A stretch of 64,000 nt of DNA, taken from NCBI RefSeq assembly GCF_003574355.1, contig NZ_QWLB01000003.1:50594-114593 (forward strand), read 5' to 3'. The notes below the pieces were generated by a model. That model was given only the letters and a program-made list of their open reading frames with translations, was not told the DNA's origin and made no database searches. Of the stretch, positions 33,098 to 41,436 are shown in pieces. A program made the translations under genes and the position numbers. The DNA is from Meiothermus granaticius NBRC 107808 (GTDB lineage: Bacteria; Deinococcota; Deinococci; Deinococcales; Thermaceae). How positions within the stretch are numbered: position 1 is the stretch's first letter; each line of letters starts with the position of its first letter.

Positions 33098-33805
33098 CTA
33101 TTGCGGAAACCGCCCTTGGCGCACCACCTCGGCCAATACCTCGGGCAGCTCCCAGGCGGCCAGATCGAAGGCCACCTGGCCGTAATCATAGGGCAGCTTG
33201 AGGAAGTGATGCACCAGATCCCCGTTGATGTCGTCCTCGAGGATCAGCACATCGGCCCCAGGCTCACCGCCCAGGCTCAAGCCGACCGAACCGGGGTCAT
33301 AGATGACGCCCTTGTGAACCGCCCGGCGGAAGGGGATGTGCCGTCCGGCTACCACCCCATAGCGCGAACGCAGCCCCTCGAGCATCTTGAGGATCTCGGC
33401 GGGGTGGGCCTCGAGGTCTAGTTTTTGCTCAGGGTCTTCGGGGGAGCCGTGAAAGGCCATCAGCCGTCCGCCTGGGGTATCCAGGCGGTGGCGCGAGCGT
33501 AGGTTGCGCAAAAAGTTCATCTCTCGAGAGCCGAGCTGGGCCCGCGTCCAGAGGATGGTGGTCTCGGCGATGCCCTCCCGAGCCTGAGCTGGGAGGGCGT
33601 AGGCTACGCGCAGGTCGGCGGCTCCTGGTACACAGGGAATGCCTTCGCGGTCCAGCTTGCGGATCACTTGGCGGGGATGCGGGCCGTACCCGACGATATC
33701 CCCGATGGCCCATATCTGCTCAACCCCTTCTTTGCGTAAGGCCTCGAGGGCGGCCTCGAGGGCTGGAAGATTGGCGTGAATCTCGGCGATGATGCCCAGG
33801 CGCAT
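33098..33805 (-). CDS. Metallophosphoesterase-like protein with altered metal site
   Basis: A 235-residue protein of the calcineurin-like phosphoesterase fold, nearest to the YfcE/MJ0936 group. The expected metal motifs are partly changed: DxHGN is IAEIHAN (Asp to Glu), GDxVGYGPxP is intact (IGDIVGYGPHP), GNHD is PGAADLR, and the last GHTH is AGRHIPF. FHGSPEDPEQ is kept. Loss of several ligands suggests weak or no catalysis, or a different metal. The C-terminus has the typical DPGSVGLSLGGEPGA. The gene is convergent with queG with a 3-base gap. It may bind a nucleotide ligand instead of hydrolysing it. Confidence 0.75.
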   Translation of the reverse strand: MRLGIIAEIHANLPALEAALEALRKEGVEQIWAIGDIVGYGPHPRQVIRKLDREGIPCVPGAADLRVAYALPAQAREGIAETTILWTRAQLGSREMNFLRNLRSRHRLDTPGGRLMAFHGSPEDPEQKLDLEAHPAEILKMLEGLRSRYGVVAGRHIPFRRAVHKGVIYDPGSVGLSLGGEPGADVLILEDDINGDLVHHFLKLPYDYGQVAFDLAAWELPEVLAEVVRQGRFPQ

Positions 33806-33981
33806 GGCAACTCATTCTGCCATGATTTAGCCATAAAGGCGGGTTAGATGGCTCAGTGGAACCGGCAAAGGGGCAGGTTGAGTAACCTTTATGCACTGTT
33901 CACCCCAGGTAAGCCCAGACCCACCCGGCTTACGGGTGCATAACCAATACCAAGGTATAGTAATATGTCGCCACATCCCCT

Positions 33982-35172
33982 ATGTGGACCTCTTTGCGCC
34001 ACCCTGGATTTCGCCGTTTGTTTTTGGCCCAATTGGTTTCGCAAGCGGGCACCCAGGTGCATCGGATTGCCCTGCTCACCCTGATGTACCTCCTGACTCG
34101 AGAGGCCGCGTGGGTCTCCCTGACCTTGGTGGCGCAGTTTGTGGCCCGGATTGTGGCGGGGCCACTGCTGGCCACCTGGGCCGACACCCAAGACCGCCGC
34201 CGGGTCATGATTCTGGCTGATCTTGGACGGGCTGTGCTGGTACCGCTGATCCCGTTGTTGGGGGGAAAGTTCCTGCTGGTGATTTTAGGGCTGGTGTTCC
34301 TGGTGGAAACCCTGACCACCCTGTTTGACCCTGCGGCCAACGCCTCAATCCCCGACTTGGTCCCAGCCGAGCGATTGGATGAAGCCAATGGCCTGATGGC
34401 CTTCACCCAACGTTTTGCCGAGGTGGCCTTTTTGGGGGTAGCCGGGGTGCTGGTGGCTACGGTGGGGGCAGCCATAGCGTTTTACTTCGACGCCATTACC
34501 TACGTAATTTCGGCCCTGCTGTTGCTGGGCCTGCCCCGCTTGGCCCCTGAGGCAACGGGGAGCGCGGGCTACTGGCTGCGGGCCAGAGAGGGGGTGCGAT
34601 TTTTATGGTCGAACCCCGCTATACGAACCACCGTAGGGCTCCTGTTCACTGCGGCTTGCTTTGGCTCGGTAGAAGGGGTCTTGATGGTCATCTTTGCCAA
34701 TAAGGTGCTGGGGGTGGGGGCGGCAGGTTTTGGGGTGATCGAATCGGCAATGGCCTTGGGGGTGATGCTCACCACCCTGGGGTTTGGTGGGTTAAGTGGG
34801 CGGGTTCCTCGAGAGCGACTGTTTTTGCTAGGATTGGCCGCGTTTGGAATCCTGGAGGCCAGCATTGGGGCGCTGCCGGTGTTTGCTTGGACCTTGATCG
34901 CCTTCTTTTTCTCGGGGGTGGCCAATACCTTGTTTATCATTCCAGCCCGCTCGATCCTTCAGAGCAATACCCCCTCCGAGATTCGGGGTCGGGTGTTTGC
35001 TGCGTTCCAGGCGGTGATGGCCGCCGCGCAGATCATTGGGGCGGCCTTGGCCGGGCTGGCAGAACCTCACCTGGGGGCTCCGCTGGTGTTCTTGCTGGCG
35101 GGGCTTTTGGTCAGCGCTTCGGTGGTTGGAGTGGCCCTGCGCGGTGGAATTCCGGCAGCCAAACCTGCTTGA
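33982..35172 (+). CDS. MFS transporter, probable drug exporter
   Basis: A 396-residue inner-membrane protein with about twelve helices. The first half contains the family motif between helices 2 and 3 (ADTQDRRRVMILADLGRAV) and ETLTTLFDPAANASIPDLVP, which is typical of the TetV/EntS-like MFS_3 exporters. The second half has RSILQSNTPSEIRGRVFAAF, also characteristic. The start is the ATG of MWTSLRHPGFRRLF. No Shine-Dalgarno sequence is evident. TATAGT at 33956-33961 may be its -10. The substrate is unknown. Confidence 0.82.
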   Translation: MWTSLRHPGFRRLFLAQLVSQAGTQVHRIALLTLMYLLTREAAWVSLTLVAQFVARIVAGPLLATWADTQDRRRVMILADLGRAVLVPLIPLLGGKFLLVILGLVFLVETLTTLFDPAANASIPDLVPAERLDEANGLMAFTQRFAEVAFLGVAGVLVATVGAAIAFYFDAITYVISALLLLGLPRLAPEATGSAGYWLRAREGVRFLWSNPAIRTTVGLLFTAACFGSVEGVLMVIFANKVLGVGAAGFGVIESAMALGVMLTTLGFGGLSGRVPRERLFLLGLAAFGILEASIGALPVFAWTLIAFFFSGVANTLFIIPARSILQSNTPSEIRGRVFAAFQAVMAAAQIIGAALAGLAEPHLGAPLVFLLAGLLVSASVVGVALRGGIPAAKPA

Positions 35173-35181
35173 GGGCTCCCC

Positions 35182-35187
35182 TATAAT
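35182..35187 (+). promoter_or_regulatory. Perfect -10 (TATAAT) before the YbaB gene
   Basis: TATAAT lies 22 bases before the ATG of the ybaB/ebfC gene. Transcription would begin near 35194 and give a leader of about 15 bases containing GGAGGAG. A matching -35 is not evident. It probably starts the ebfC-recR transcript. Confidence 0.5.
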
Positions 35188-35208
35188 AGAGCTGTTGACG
35201 GAGGAGCG

Positions 35209-35523
35209 ATGAACATCCAAAAAATTATGAAAGAGGCCCAAAAGGCCCAGAAAAAAGCCGCGGAGGTTCAGGAGAAGCTGGGCAGCATGAGCGTGGTGGG
35301 CAGCGCCGGGGGTGGGCTCATCGAGGTTACCGCCAATGGCCATGGGCATATCCAGGGGATCAAGCTCAAGCCCGAGGCGGTGGATCCTTCAGACCTAGAA
35401 GCCCTGGAAGACCTTATCTTGGTCGCGGTTCAGGACGCCCAAACCAAAGCCCACGAGCTGTCCGAGCGGGAGATGAGCCGGGAGTTGGGTGGGATTGGGA
35501 ACATGCTGGGGGGCATGTTCTAG
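35209..35523 (+). CDS. ebfC: YbaB/EbfC family nucleoid-associated protein
   Basis: A 104-residue DNA-binding protein of the YbaB family. It starts MNIQKIMKEAQKAQKKAAEV, a helix typical of the family, continues with SVVGSAGGGLIEVTANGHGHI, and ends in a Gly/Met-rich tail (GGIGNMLGGMF). Its usual neighbour recR follows directly, as in many bacteria where dnaX-ybaB-recR are linked. GGAGGAG lies just before the ATG. It coats DNA as a dimer and may help replication restart. Confidence 0.92.
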   Translation: MNIQKIMKEAQKAQKKAAEVQEKLGSMSVVGSAGGGLIEVTANGHGHIQGIKLKPEAVDPSDLEALEDLILVAVQDAQTKAHELSEREMSRELGGIGNMLGGMF

Positions 35524-35572
35524 CCGGGAGGAGGCAGGGGAAGGGCCCTGCCTTGCCCTAGGCGATTGACCT

Positions 35573-36160
35573 ATGCGCTACCCTGAGAAACTCCTCAAGC
35601 TGGTGCGGGCCTTGGCTGGACTGCCGGGGGTGGGGCCTAAGAGTGCCCAAAAGCTGGGGTTGTTTTTGGTGCAAAACCCAGATGCGGCCAGGGAATTGCT
35701 CGAGGGTCTTGAGGGGGCAGAAAGCCTGCACCCCTGCAAGCGGTGTGGCAATCTGGCCGAGGCCGAGCTGTGCCCCATCTGCTCGGACAGCGAGCGCGAC
35801 CACGGTCTAATTTGTGTGGTGGAGACCATCAATGACCTCATGGCCATCGAGCGCAGCGGGGAATATGAGGGGTTGTATCACGTGCTGGGGGGAGCCCTGA
35901 ACCCGTTAGAGGGGGTTGGCCCGGAGCAGCTAAACCTCGAGGGACTCTTTGGGCGCCTCCAAGGGGTGCGCGAGGTGATTCTTGCGACGGGGATGACCGT
36001 CGAGGGGGAGGCCACCTCGAGCTATCTGGCCGAGCGGTTGGCGGCTATGGGGGTTCGTTCGACCCGCCTGGCCTATGGTTTGCCGGTGGGGGGGAGCCTC
36101 GAGTATGCCGACGAGGTCACCTTGGCGCGGGCCCTGGAGAACCGGCGCGGCTACTCGTAA
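35573..36160 (+). CDS. recR: Recombination protein RecR
   Basis: Recombination mediator that works with RecO and RecF to load RecA at gaps. The 195-residue protein has the helix-hairpin-helix near the N-terminus (LAGLPGVGPKSAQKLGLFL), a four-cysteine zinc finger (CKRCGNLAEAELCPIC), and a Toprim domain beginning ICVVETINDLMAIE. The C-terminus (LAYGLPVGGSLEYADEVTLARAL) is typical. It lies 49 bases downstream of ebfC. Confidence 0.95.
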   Translation: MRYPEKLLKLVRALAGLPGVGPKSAQKLGLFLVQNPDAARELLEGLEGAESLHPCKRCGNLAEAELCPICSDSERDHGLICVVETINDLMAIERSGEYEGLYHVLGGALNPLEGVGPEQLNLEGLFGRLQGVREVILATGMTVEGEATSSYLAERLAAMGVRSTRLAYGLPVGGSLEYADEVTLARALENRRGYS

Positions 36161-36260
36161 ACCCTCAGCCCGAACTGCAGGGTGGAGCCTGTGACCCCGG
36201 AGGCCGGTTTTTGGTGCAATTGGGCCAAGCCCCCCCAGGGCCTTGTGCTACTTTAACCTG

Positions 36261-36587
36261 GTGCTCAAGTCGCTCGAGCCTTTGGGAATTCGTCAAGCGG
36301 TGCTCACCTCCCAGGATGGTCTGGTGATTGAGAGCGCGGGGAACTCGAGCCCTGAACCTGAACTGCTGGCGGCGGAACTGGCCACTTTATTGCGGAACAG
36401 CCAGGCCCTCAGCAAGAGCCTGGGGGGGTCGCCCAAGCGCTTCAGCCTGGCCACCGAGCAGCGTGAGGTGTTGGCGGTGGTGTTTGGGCGCTATTGTTTA
36501 GGGGCGGTGGTGGACCGCACTGCAGACCGGAAGAGCGTGGGGAATGAGCTTTCGCGGTTGGCCCTGCGCCTTGCTAAGACGCTGTGA
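36261..36587 (+). CDS. Roadblock/LC7 domain protein
   Basis: A 108-residue protein of the Roadblock/LC7 fold, which in bacteria often regulates small Ras-like GTPases such as MglA. The N-terminal helix and first strands fit well (LEPLGIRQAVLTSQDGLVIES), and VVFGRYCLGAVVD matches the central strand. I prefer the GTG at 36261: the domain then begins at the right place, and TACTTT lies six bases before it, as in other probable leaderless genes. A TTG at 36243 is the alternative. It overlaps or touches the start of a second Roadblock gene. Confidence 0.7.
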   Translation: MLKSLEPLGIRQAVLTSQDGLVIESAGNSSPEPELLAAELATLLRNSQALSKSLGGSPKRFSLATEQREVLAVVFGRYCLGAVVDRTADRKSVGNELSRLALRLAKTL

Positions 36588-36598
36588 AAGGGATGCCT

Positions 36599-36952
36599 AT
36601 GGTGCAAATGGTGCTTGCAGAGCTGCAAACCACTGCCGGTGTGCTGGCCTCAGCCCTGGTGGCCGAGGATGGCTTCATAGTGGAAAGCCTACGGGGTGAG
36701 CAGGCCCCCGACGTGGATTTTCTGGGGGGGGCGGCTTCCACCGCTCTGGCCTCGGCCAGGGCGCTTTCCCAAGAGCTGGGGCGCGGGGAGGTGGAAGAAG
36801 TCATGGTAGAGTACCCGCAGGGACCTCTGCTGTTGGTTCCTCTGGAGCGGAACTACCTGCTGGTGGTGCTGATGGATTCCATGCAACATCTGGGCCGCCT
36901 TCGCCTTCAGCTCAAGAAAAGCATTCCCCGCCTCAAGGAGGCCTTAGCGTGA
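36599..36952 (+). CDS. Second Roadblock/LC7 domain protein
   Basis: A 117-residue protein with the same fold as its upstream neighbour: MVLAELQTTAGVLASALVAEDGFIVES matches the N-terminal helix and first two strands, and LVPLERNYLLVVLMD the later strands. The ATG at 36599 has AAAGGG six bases upstream; an ATG at 36593 and a GTG at 36584 are in frame too. Two Roadblock proteins encoded side by side probably form a heterodimer. The stop overlaps the start of the DUF3467 gene (GTGA). Confidence 0.7.
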   Translation: MVQMVLAELQTTAGVLASALVAEDGFIVESLRGEQAPDVDFLGGAASTALASARALSQELGRGEVEEVMVEYPQGPLLLVPLERNYLLVVLMDSMQHLGRLRLQLKKSIPRLKEALA

Positions 36953-37245
36953 ACGACGCACAACCCACCATGCCCGAACTGCGCATTGACATTGACCGTG
37001 AGACCGCCGGTGGCCAGTACGCTAACTTCGCCGTCTTTTCCCACCAGAAGAATGAGTTCTACCTGGACTTTGCCCTGCTTCAACCCCAGACCGATCCCAA
37101 TGTGGTCGGGGCTTTGGTGGTGGCCCGCATCATCACCTCGCCCCAGCATGCCAAGGCCCTGCTCCATAGTTTGGCCGAAAACATCAGCCGCTACGAGCAA
37201 ACCTTTGGCCCTATTCCCGAGGCCGTGGACCCCAGCCGGGCCTGA
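36949..37245 (+). CDS. DUF3467 domain protein
   Basis: A 98-residue protein with the DUF3467 pattern: IDIDRETAGGQYANFAVFSH, then EFYLDFALLQP and VARIITSPQHAKALLHSLAENISRYEQTFG. The family is widespread, with unknown function. The GTG start overlaps the stop of the second Roadblock gene, so the three genes are probably made together. The gene ends seven bases from the convergent hemL stop. Confidence 0.78.
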   Translation: MNDAQPTMPELRIDIDRETAGGQYANFAVFSHQKNEFYLDFALLQPQTDPNVVGALVVARIITSPQHAKALLHSLAENISRYEQTFGPIPEAVDPSRA

Positions 37246-37252
37246 GTCGGCG

Positions 37253-38581
37253 TCAGCGTCCGGCGGCAAGGTTTCGCAGGGCGGCTTCGGCAGCCTCGAG
37301 GGTGGCCTTGAGCTCGGCTTCGCCGTGAGCGGCTGAGAAGAACGCCGCTTCAAACTGGCTGGGAGGCCAGTAGATTCCTTGTTCCAAGAGTCCGTGGAAA
37401 AATCGCTTGAAGGCTTCGGTATCGGAGCCCACGGCCTCGGCATAGGTCTGGACAGGCCCCTCTCGAAAGAACAGGGTGATCATTGAGCCTGCCCGGTTGA
37501 GCGTGGCCGGAACCCCGGCGGAGCGGGCAATCTCCTCTAGCCCGGTCTGCAAGGCCTGGCCGTAGGCCTCGAGTTGGGCGTAGGGAGGGTGCTCGGCCAG
37601 GGCCTCGAGGGTGGCGATCCCCGCCGCCATGGCGATGGGGTTTCCGGAGAGGGTTCCGGCCTGATACACCGGCCCGCTGGGGGCCACCTGCTCCATAATC
37701 TCGCGCTTGCCGCCATAGGCCCCCACCGGCAGCCCACCCCCGATAATCTTGCCCCAGCAGACCAAATCGGGCTCGAGCCCCAGCCGCTCCACCGCCCCGC
37801 CTGGGGCCAGGCGGAATCCGGTCATCACCTCGTCGGCGATGAGCAGAGCGCCATGGGCTCGAGTCAGGCCTTGCAGCGCTTCGAGAAACTCAGGGGTGGG
37901 AATGAGAACCCCAGCATTGCCCACCACCGGCTCGAAGATCACCGCGGCAATCTCTGGCCCCTGTGACGCGAAGAGCGCCTCGAGGCTTTCTGGGTCGTTG
38001 TAATCAGCCACCAGGGTCAGCTCAGCAAACGCCTGGGGCACCCCGGCACTGCTGGGAGCCGATCTAGCGCTGCCTCCCCCTGCGGTCAGAAGCCCCGAAC
38101 CAGCCTGCACCAGCAGCCCATCGGCGTGGCCGTGGTAGTTGCCTCGGAATTTCACGATCCGGTCCCGACCGGTATAGCCTCGAGCCAGCCGCAGCGCACT
38201 CATGGTAGCCTCGGTGCCGCTGCTGACGAATCGGACCATGTCGCAGCTGGGATAAGCCTGCAACACCAACTCGGCCAACCGAACCTCACGCTCGGTAGGG
38301 GCGCCGTAACTGGTGCCTTCCTCGAGGGCCGCGCGCAGGGCCGCTTGCACCTTGGGGTGCTTGTGCCCCAAAATCATCGGCCCCCAGGAGCCTAGATAAT
38401 CGATCAGCTCGTTTCCGTCGGCATCCCACAGCCGCGCCCCCTCAGCTCTGGCGATAAACCGGGGGGTTCCGCCGACGGCCTTGAAGGCCCGCACCGGCGA
38501 GTTAACCCCGCCGGGAATTACGGTTTGGGCCCGCTCGAACAGTTCTTGGGAACGCTGGATCAGGGGGGTACGGGTGCTCAT
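37253..38581 (-). CDS. hemL: Glutamate-1-semialdehyde 2,1-aminomutase
   Basis: PLP enzyme making 5-aminolevulinate from glutamate-1-semialdehyde. The 442-residue protein starts with [20 protein letters not shown], has [15 protein letters not shown] and the PLP lysine in [17 protein letters not shown], followed by [17 protein letters not shown] chose the ATG at 38581 because the aminotransferase fold begins right after it; TATGTT lies six bases before it on the minus strand, with a TGN extension, so the mRNA is probably leaderless. It is divergent from hemA, the gene for the enzyme that supplies its substrate. Confidence 0.93.
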   Translation of the reverse strand: MSTRTPLIQRSQELFERAQTVIPGGVNSPVRAFKAVGGTPRFIARAEGARLWDADGNELIDYLGSWGPMILGHKHPKVQAALRAALEEGTSYGAPTEREVRLAELVLQAYPSCDMVRFVSSGTEATMSALRLARGYTGRDRIVKFRGNYHGHADGLLVQAGSGLLTAGGGSARSAPSSAGVPQAFAELTLVADYNDPESLEALFASQGPEIAAVIFEPVVGNAGVLIPTPEFLEALQGLTRAHGALLIADEVMTGFRLAPGGAVERLGLEPDLVCWGKIIGGGLPVGAYGGKREIMEQVAPSGPVYQAGTLSGNPIAMAAGIATLEALAEHPPYAQLEAYGQALQTGLEEIARSAGVPATLNRAGSMITLFFREGPVQTYAEAVGSDTEAFKRFFHGLLEQGIYWPPSQFEAAFFSAAHGEAELKATLEAAEAALRNLAAGR

Positions 38582-38587
38582 GGCCTG

Positions 38588-38596
38588 AACATAGCA
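38588..38596 (-). promoter_or_regulatory. Extended -10, leaderless promoter of hemL
   Basis: On the minus strand the sequence reads TGCTATGTT, a TGN extension plus TATGTT. The hexamer ends six bases before the ATG of hemL, with no Shine-Dalgarno sequence between. It resembles the pilM promoter (TGCTATACT). Confidence 0.5.
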
Positions 38597-38617
38597 CAAC
38601 TCGAGAGGGATGCCGCT

Positions 38618-38637
38618 TTGACACTTTGGTGACACTT
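38618..38637. promoter_or_regulatory. Direct repeat in the hemL-hemA divergent region
   Basis: TGACACTT occurs at 38619-38626 and again at 38630-38637, an 11-base period that puts both copies on the same face of the helix. The first copy is part of TTGACA (38618-38623), a perfect -35 word pointing toward hemA. A regulator bound here could control both arms of the heme locus. Confidence 0.4.
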
Positions 38638-38670
38638 GTTCTTTACCGGTAGTGATAATCAGTATTTGGT

Positions 38671-39855
38671 ATGGAACGCCTGGTGCTCATTGGGGTGTCG
38701 CAACGGCGCGGGGGAACCCAGGCCCTCGAGGCCTGGACTCGCTGGCTCCAGGAGCGCCCTCTATCGGAGCTCGAGGCGATTCAGGAGAGGGTGGCCATCA
38801 CCACCTGCAACCGCTGTGACCTGGTGGTGGCCTTGCGGGAGGGGGTGAGCGTGGAGGCTGCCCGGGCGGCCCTGGCCCCCGAAGGGGTGCGGAGCTATGC
38901 CTATGAAGGCGAGGCGGCCCTCGAGCAGTTGTGCCGGGTAGCGGCCTCGCTCGACTCGCTCAACCCCGGCGAAGACCAGATCATGAACCAGGTCCGTGCG
39001 GCCTTCGAGGCGGCACGCGCAGCCGGAACGGTAGGCCCCACGGTGGGGTTTGCCTTTCAGACCGCCCTGCGCATTGCCAAGCGGGTGCGTCGCGAGGTTC
39101 CGCTGGCTCCCGCCAACGCTTCGCTCTTCAGCCTGGCCCGGCCCGAGTTCGAGCGATCCCTGCCGCAGGCAGCGCGGGTAGCCGTGGTGGGGATTGGGGA
39201 GATGGGGAGCTTGGCCGCCCGCAGCTTAGCCCCCAGGGCGGCCACCCAACTCCTCCTGGTGAACCGCTCGTTGGGGAAAGCCCGCGCCCTCGCAGAAGAG
39301 CTGGGGGCTCAGGCCATGAGCCTAGAGGCCTTTCTGAGGGAGGCTCCGCGGGTCCATGGCCTGGTGAGTGCAACCCCGGTAGAATTCCTGTTGGGGGAAG
39401 GGTTTATGCAGCGTCAACCCGAGCTTAGGGTGATTGCAGACCTGGGGTTGCCGCGCAACGTAAACCCCCAGGCGGTTCCACCCCGCATCCGCCTGATTGA
39501 CCACGAGGCCATGCAGGCTTTGGGAGAAGCGCGGCGCGAACAGTTGCGGGCGCATCTGGCTCAGGCCGAGCGGATTGTGCAGGAGGAAGTGGAGGCTGCC
39601 TCGGGGGAGTGGGCGGAGCGACAGATTGGAAAGGCCATCGCGCAACTGCGCCAGCGTTACCAGGCCACCCTGCAGGATTTGCTGGGTGAGCTGTTGGAGC
39701 CCAGCGAGCTCGAGCGCTTGGCTAACCGCTTTGCCCACCTCCCGCTCAAGGGGTTGCGGGGCCTGGCCCGGCAACACGGCCTGGAAGCAGCCCAGGCGTT
39801 CCTCGAGGCGGCAGGGTTAGGCCGGGCGGATCTCGAGGAGGCCCCGCGTGCCTAG
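38671..39855 (+). CDS. hemA: Glutamyl-tRNA reductase
   Basis: Reduces glutamyl-tRNA to glutamate-1-semialdehyde with NADPH. The 394-residue protein has the catalytic cysteine in [10 protein letters not shown] (Cys46), [20 protein letters not shown], the NADPH motif [15 protein letters not shown], and a C-terminal dimerisation helix region ending in [10 protein letters not shown]. HemA with HemL marks the C5 route to 5-aminolevulinate. The ATG is only about 12 bases from GATAAT (38654-38659), so the leader is very short or absent. The end overlaps the start of hemC by eight bases. Confidence 0.95.
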   Translation: MERLVLIGVSQRRGGTQALEAWTRWLQERPLSELEAIQERVAITTCNRCDLVVALREGVSVEAARAALAPEGVRSYAYEGEAALEQLCRVAASLDSLNPGEDQIMNQVRAAFEAARAAGTVGPTVGFAFQTALRIAKRVRREVPLAPANASLFSLARPEFERSLPQAARVAVVGIGEMGSLAARSLAPRAATQLLLVNRSLGKARALAEELGAQAMSLEAFLREAPRVHGLVSATPVEFLLGEGFMQRQPELRVIADLGLPRNVNPQAVPPRIRLIDHEAMQALGEARREQLRAHLAQAERIVQEEVEAASGEWAERQIGKAIAQLRQRYQATLQDLLGELLEPSELERLANRFAHLPLKGLRGLARQHGLEAAQAFLEAAGLGRADLEEAPRA

Positions 39856-40750
39856 GACTGTGCGCATTGCCACACGGGGAAGCCGGCTGGCTTTGTGGCA
39901 GGCCCGCTGGGTTGCTGCCGAGCTGGCCCGGTTGGGCCGGGGGAGCGAGCTGGTGATCGTCGAGACCCAGGGCGACCGCGAGCGGCTGCCCTTCGCCCAG
40001 ATGGGGGGACAGGGATTCTTCACCAAGGCTGTGCAGGACGCGGTTTTGGCCGAACAAGCGGACCTGGCGGTGCACTCCTTTAAAGACCTGCCCAGCGCGG
40101 GGGTGAACGGCTTGACTCTGGCTGCGGTCCCGGTGCGCGAGGACGCGCGGGAGCTGCTCCTGGTGAGGCCAGAAGAGTACGCTCCAGAGGAGGGGCTGCT
40201 GCCCCTCAAGAAGGGGGCAAGGGTGGGTACCAGTGCGGTGCGGCGCCGAGCCCAGCTCGAGGCCCTGCGCCCCGATCTACAGGTGGCGGAGTTGCGCGGC
40301 AATGTGCCCACCCGGCTGGAGAAGCTGCGCCGGGGGGAGTACGGGGCGATTTTGCTGGCCCAGGCTGGGGTCCACCGGCTCGAGCTGGACCTGAGGGGGT
40401 TGCACAGCCGGGTGCTCGAGCCCCGCTTGGTGGTTCCGGCGCCGGCCCAAGGGGCCTTGGCCCTCGAGGCCCGGGCATCGGATACCGAACTGCTCGAGCT
40501 GCTCTCCCGGCTGAATGACCCTCTGGCCCAGCGCAGCGTGGCGGCCGAGCGGGGGTTGATGGCCCGCCTGGCCGGGGGATGCCAACTGGCCCTGGGGGCC
40601 AGCGCTCAGGTTGTAGGGGAGGGGGGGCTCGAGCTGTTGGCTTGGTATGGAGGCCGGCTCTACCAAGCCCGTGCAGCCTCCCCTGAGGCCGTGGCCGAGG
40701 CGGTGTTCGGCCAAATTCAAGCCGAGTTTCCGCAGGGGGTGGGGGGATGA
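39848..40750 (+). CDS. hemC: Hydroxymethylbilane synthase (porphobilinogen deaminase)
   Basis: Joins four porphobilinogens into hydroxymethylbilane. The 300-residue protein opens with VRIATRGSRLALWQARWVA, carries VHSFKDLPS, GTSAVRRRAQL and the dipyrromethane-cofactor cysteine in LAGGCQLALGA. The start is a GTG within the end of hemA. The stop overlaps hemD (ATGA), showing tight coupling along the operon. Confidence 0.95.
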   Translation: MPRTVRIATRGSRLALWQARWVAAELARLGRGSELVIVETQGDRERLPFAQMGGQGFFTKAVQDAVLAEQADLAVHSFKDLPSAGVNGLTLAAVPVREDARELLLVRPEEYAPEEGLLPLKKGARVGTSAVRRRAQLEALRPDLQVAELRGNVPTRLEKLRRGEYGAILLAQAGVHRLELDLRGLHSRVLEPRLVVPAPAQGALALEARASDTELLELLSRLNDPLAQRSVAAERGLMARLAGGCQLALGASAQVVGEGGLELLAWYGGRLYQARAASPEAVAEAVFGQIQAEFPQGVGG

Positions 40751-41436
40751 GCGAGCGGGCGCTGCGGGTCGCGTTGACCCACTCCGAGGGCCGGCTGGAG
40801 GGGCTCGAGGCCCTGTTGGAATCCCACGGCTTTGAGGTGCTGCGGGTCCCCCTGGTGCAAACCCGAACCCTGCGGGGGGTCAGCTTGGAGCCTCTGGAGG
40901 ACTGCCCCTGGTGGTTGTTTACCAGCGCAGCGGCGGTGCGGGCGGTTGAGGAGCTGGGGGGAGGGTTCCAGGGTCACCGGCTAGGGGCGATAGGGGAGGG
41001 CACCGCCAAGGCTTTGGAGCAAGCTGGGGTTAAGCCCGAGCTGGTGAGCACTGAAGCCAGCGGCCTGGGGTTGGCCCGGGCGTTTTTGAAGCGCGGGGAA
41101 GGGGGGCCGGTAGGGGTGCCTCAGGGCAACCTGGCCCTGCCCACCCTGGCCGAGGAGCTCCGCCGGGGGGGGCTCGAGGTGCGCACCCTGGTGGTGTATA
41201 CCACCCTTTCCAAGCCCTGGCCGCCGAAGCTACCGCTACCGGATATCGTGGTGCTGGGAAGCCCTTCGGCCATCACCGCCTTGCCCTCTAAGGTGGCGGA
41301 GGAAGCCCGGTTGGTAGCCCTTGGCCCGATTACCGCCAAGCATCTGCTCGAGCGGGGTTTGTCCTGTATAACCGCCCCCGCGGCCAACCCTCGAGGGGTG
41401 CTCAAGGCGGTGGAAACCATACGAGGAGAACTATGA
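40747..41436 (+). CDS. hemD: Uroporphyrinogen-III synthase
   Basis: Closes and inverts hydroxymethylbilane to uroporphyrinogen III. The family is very divergent. The 229-residue protein shows the usual two-domain plan: LTHSEGRLEGLEALLESHGF at the start, PWWLFTSAAAVRAV near residue 55, GAIGEGTAKALEQAG near 78, and GSPSAITALP and ALGPITAKHLLERG in the second part. Position between hemC and hemB, with four-base overlaps on both sides, makes the call secure. Confidence 0.88.
   Translation: MSERALRVALTHSEGRLEGLEALLESHGFEVLRVPLVQTRTLRGVSLEPLEDCPWWLFTSAAAVRAVEELGGGFQGHRLGAIGEGTAKALEQAGVKPELVSTEASGLGLARAFLKRGEGGPVGVPQGNLALPTLAEELRRGGLEVRTLVVYTTLSKPWPPKLPLPDIVVLGSPSAITALPSKVAEEARLVALGPITAKHLLERGLSCITAPAANPRGVLKAVETIRGEL

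Noticed and set aside
33838..33900. Possible tRNA, because TAGATGGCTCAGTGG resembles a D-arm
   Set aside because: No T-arm (GGTTCRANTCC), no matching acceptor stem and no anticodon arm could be placed around it.
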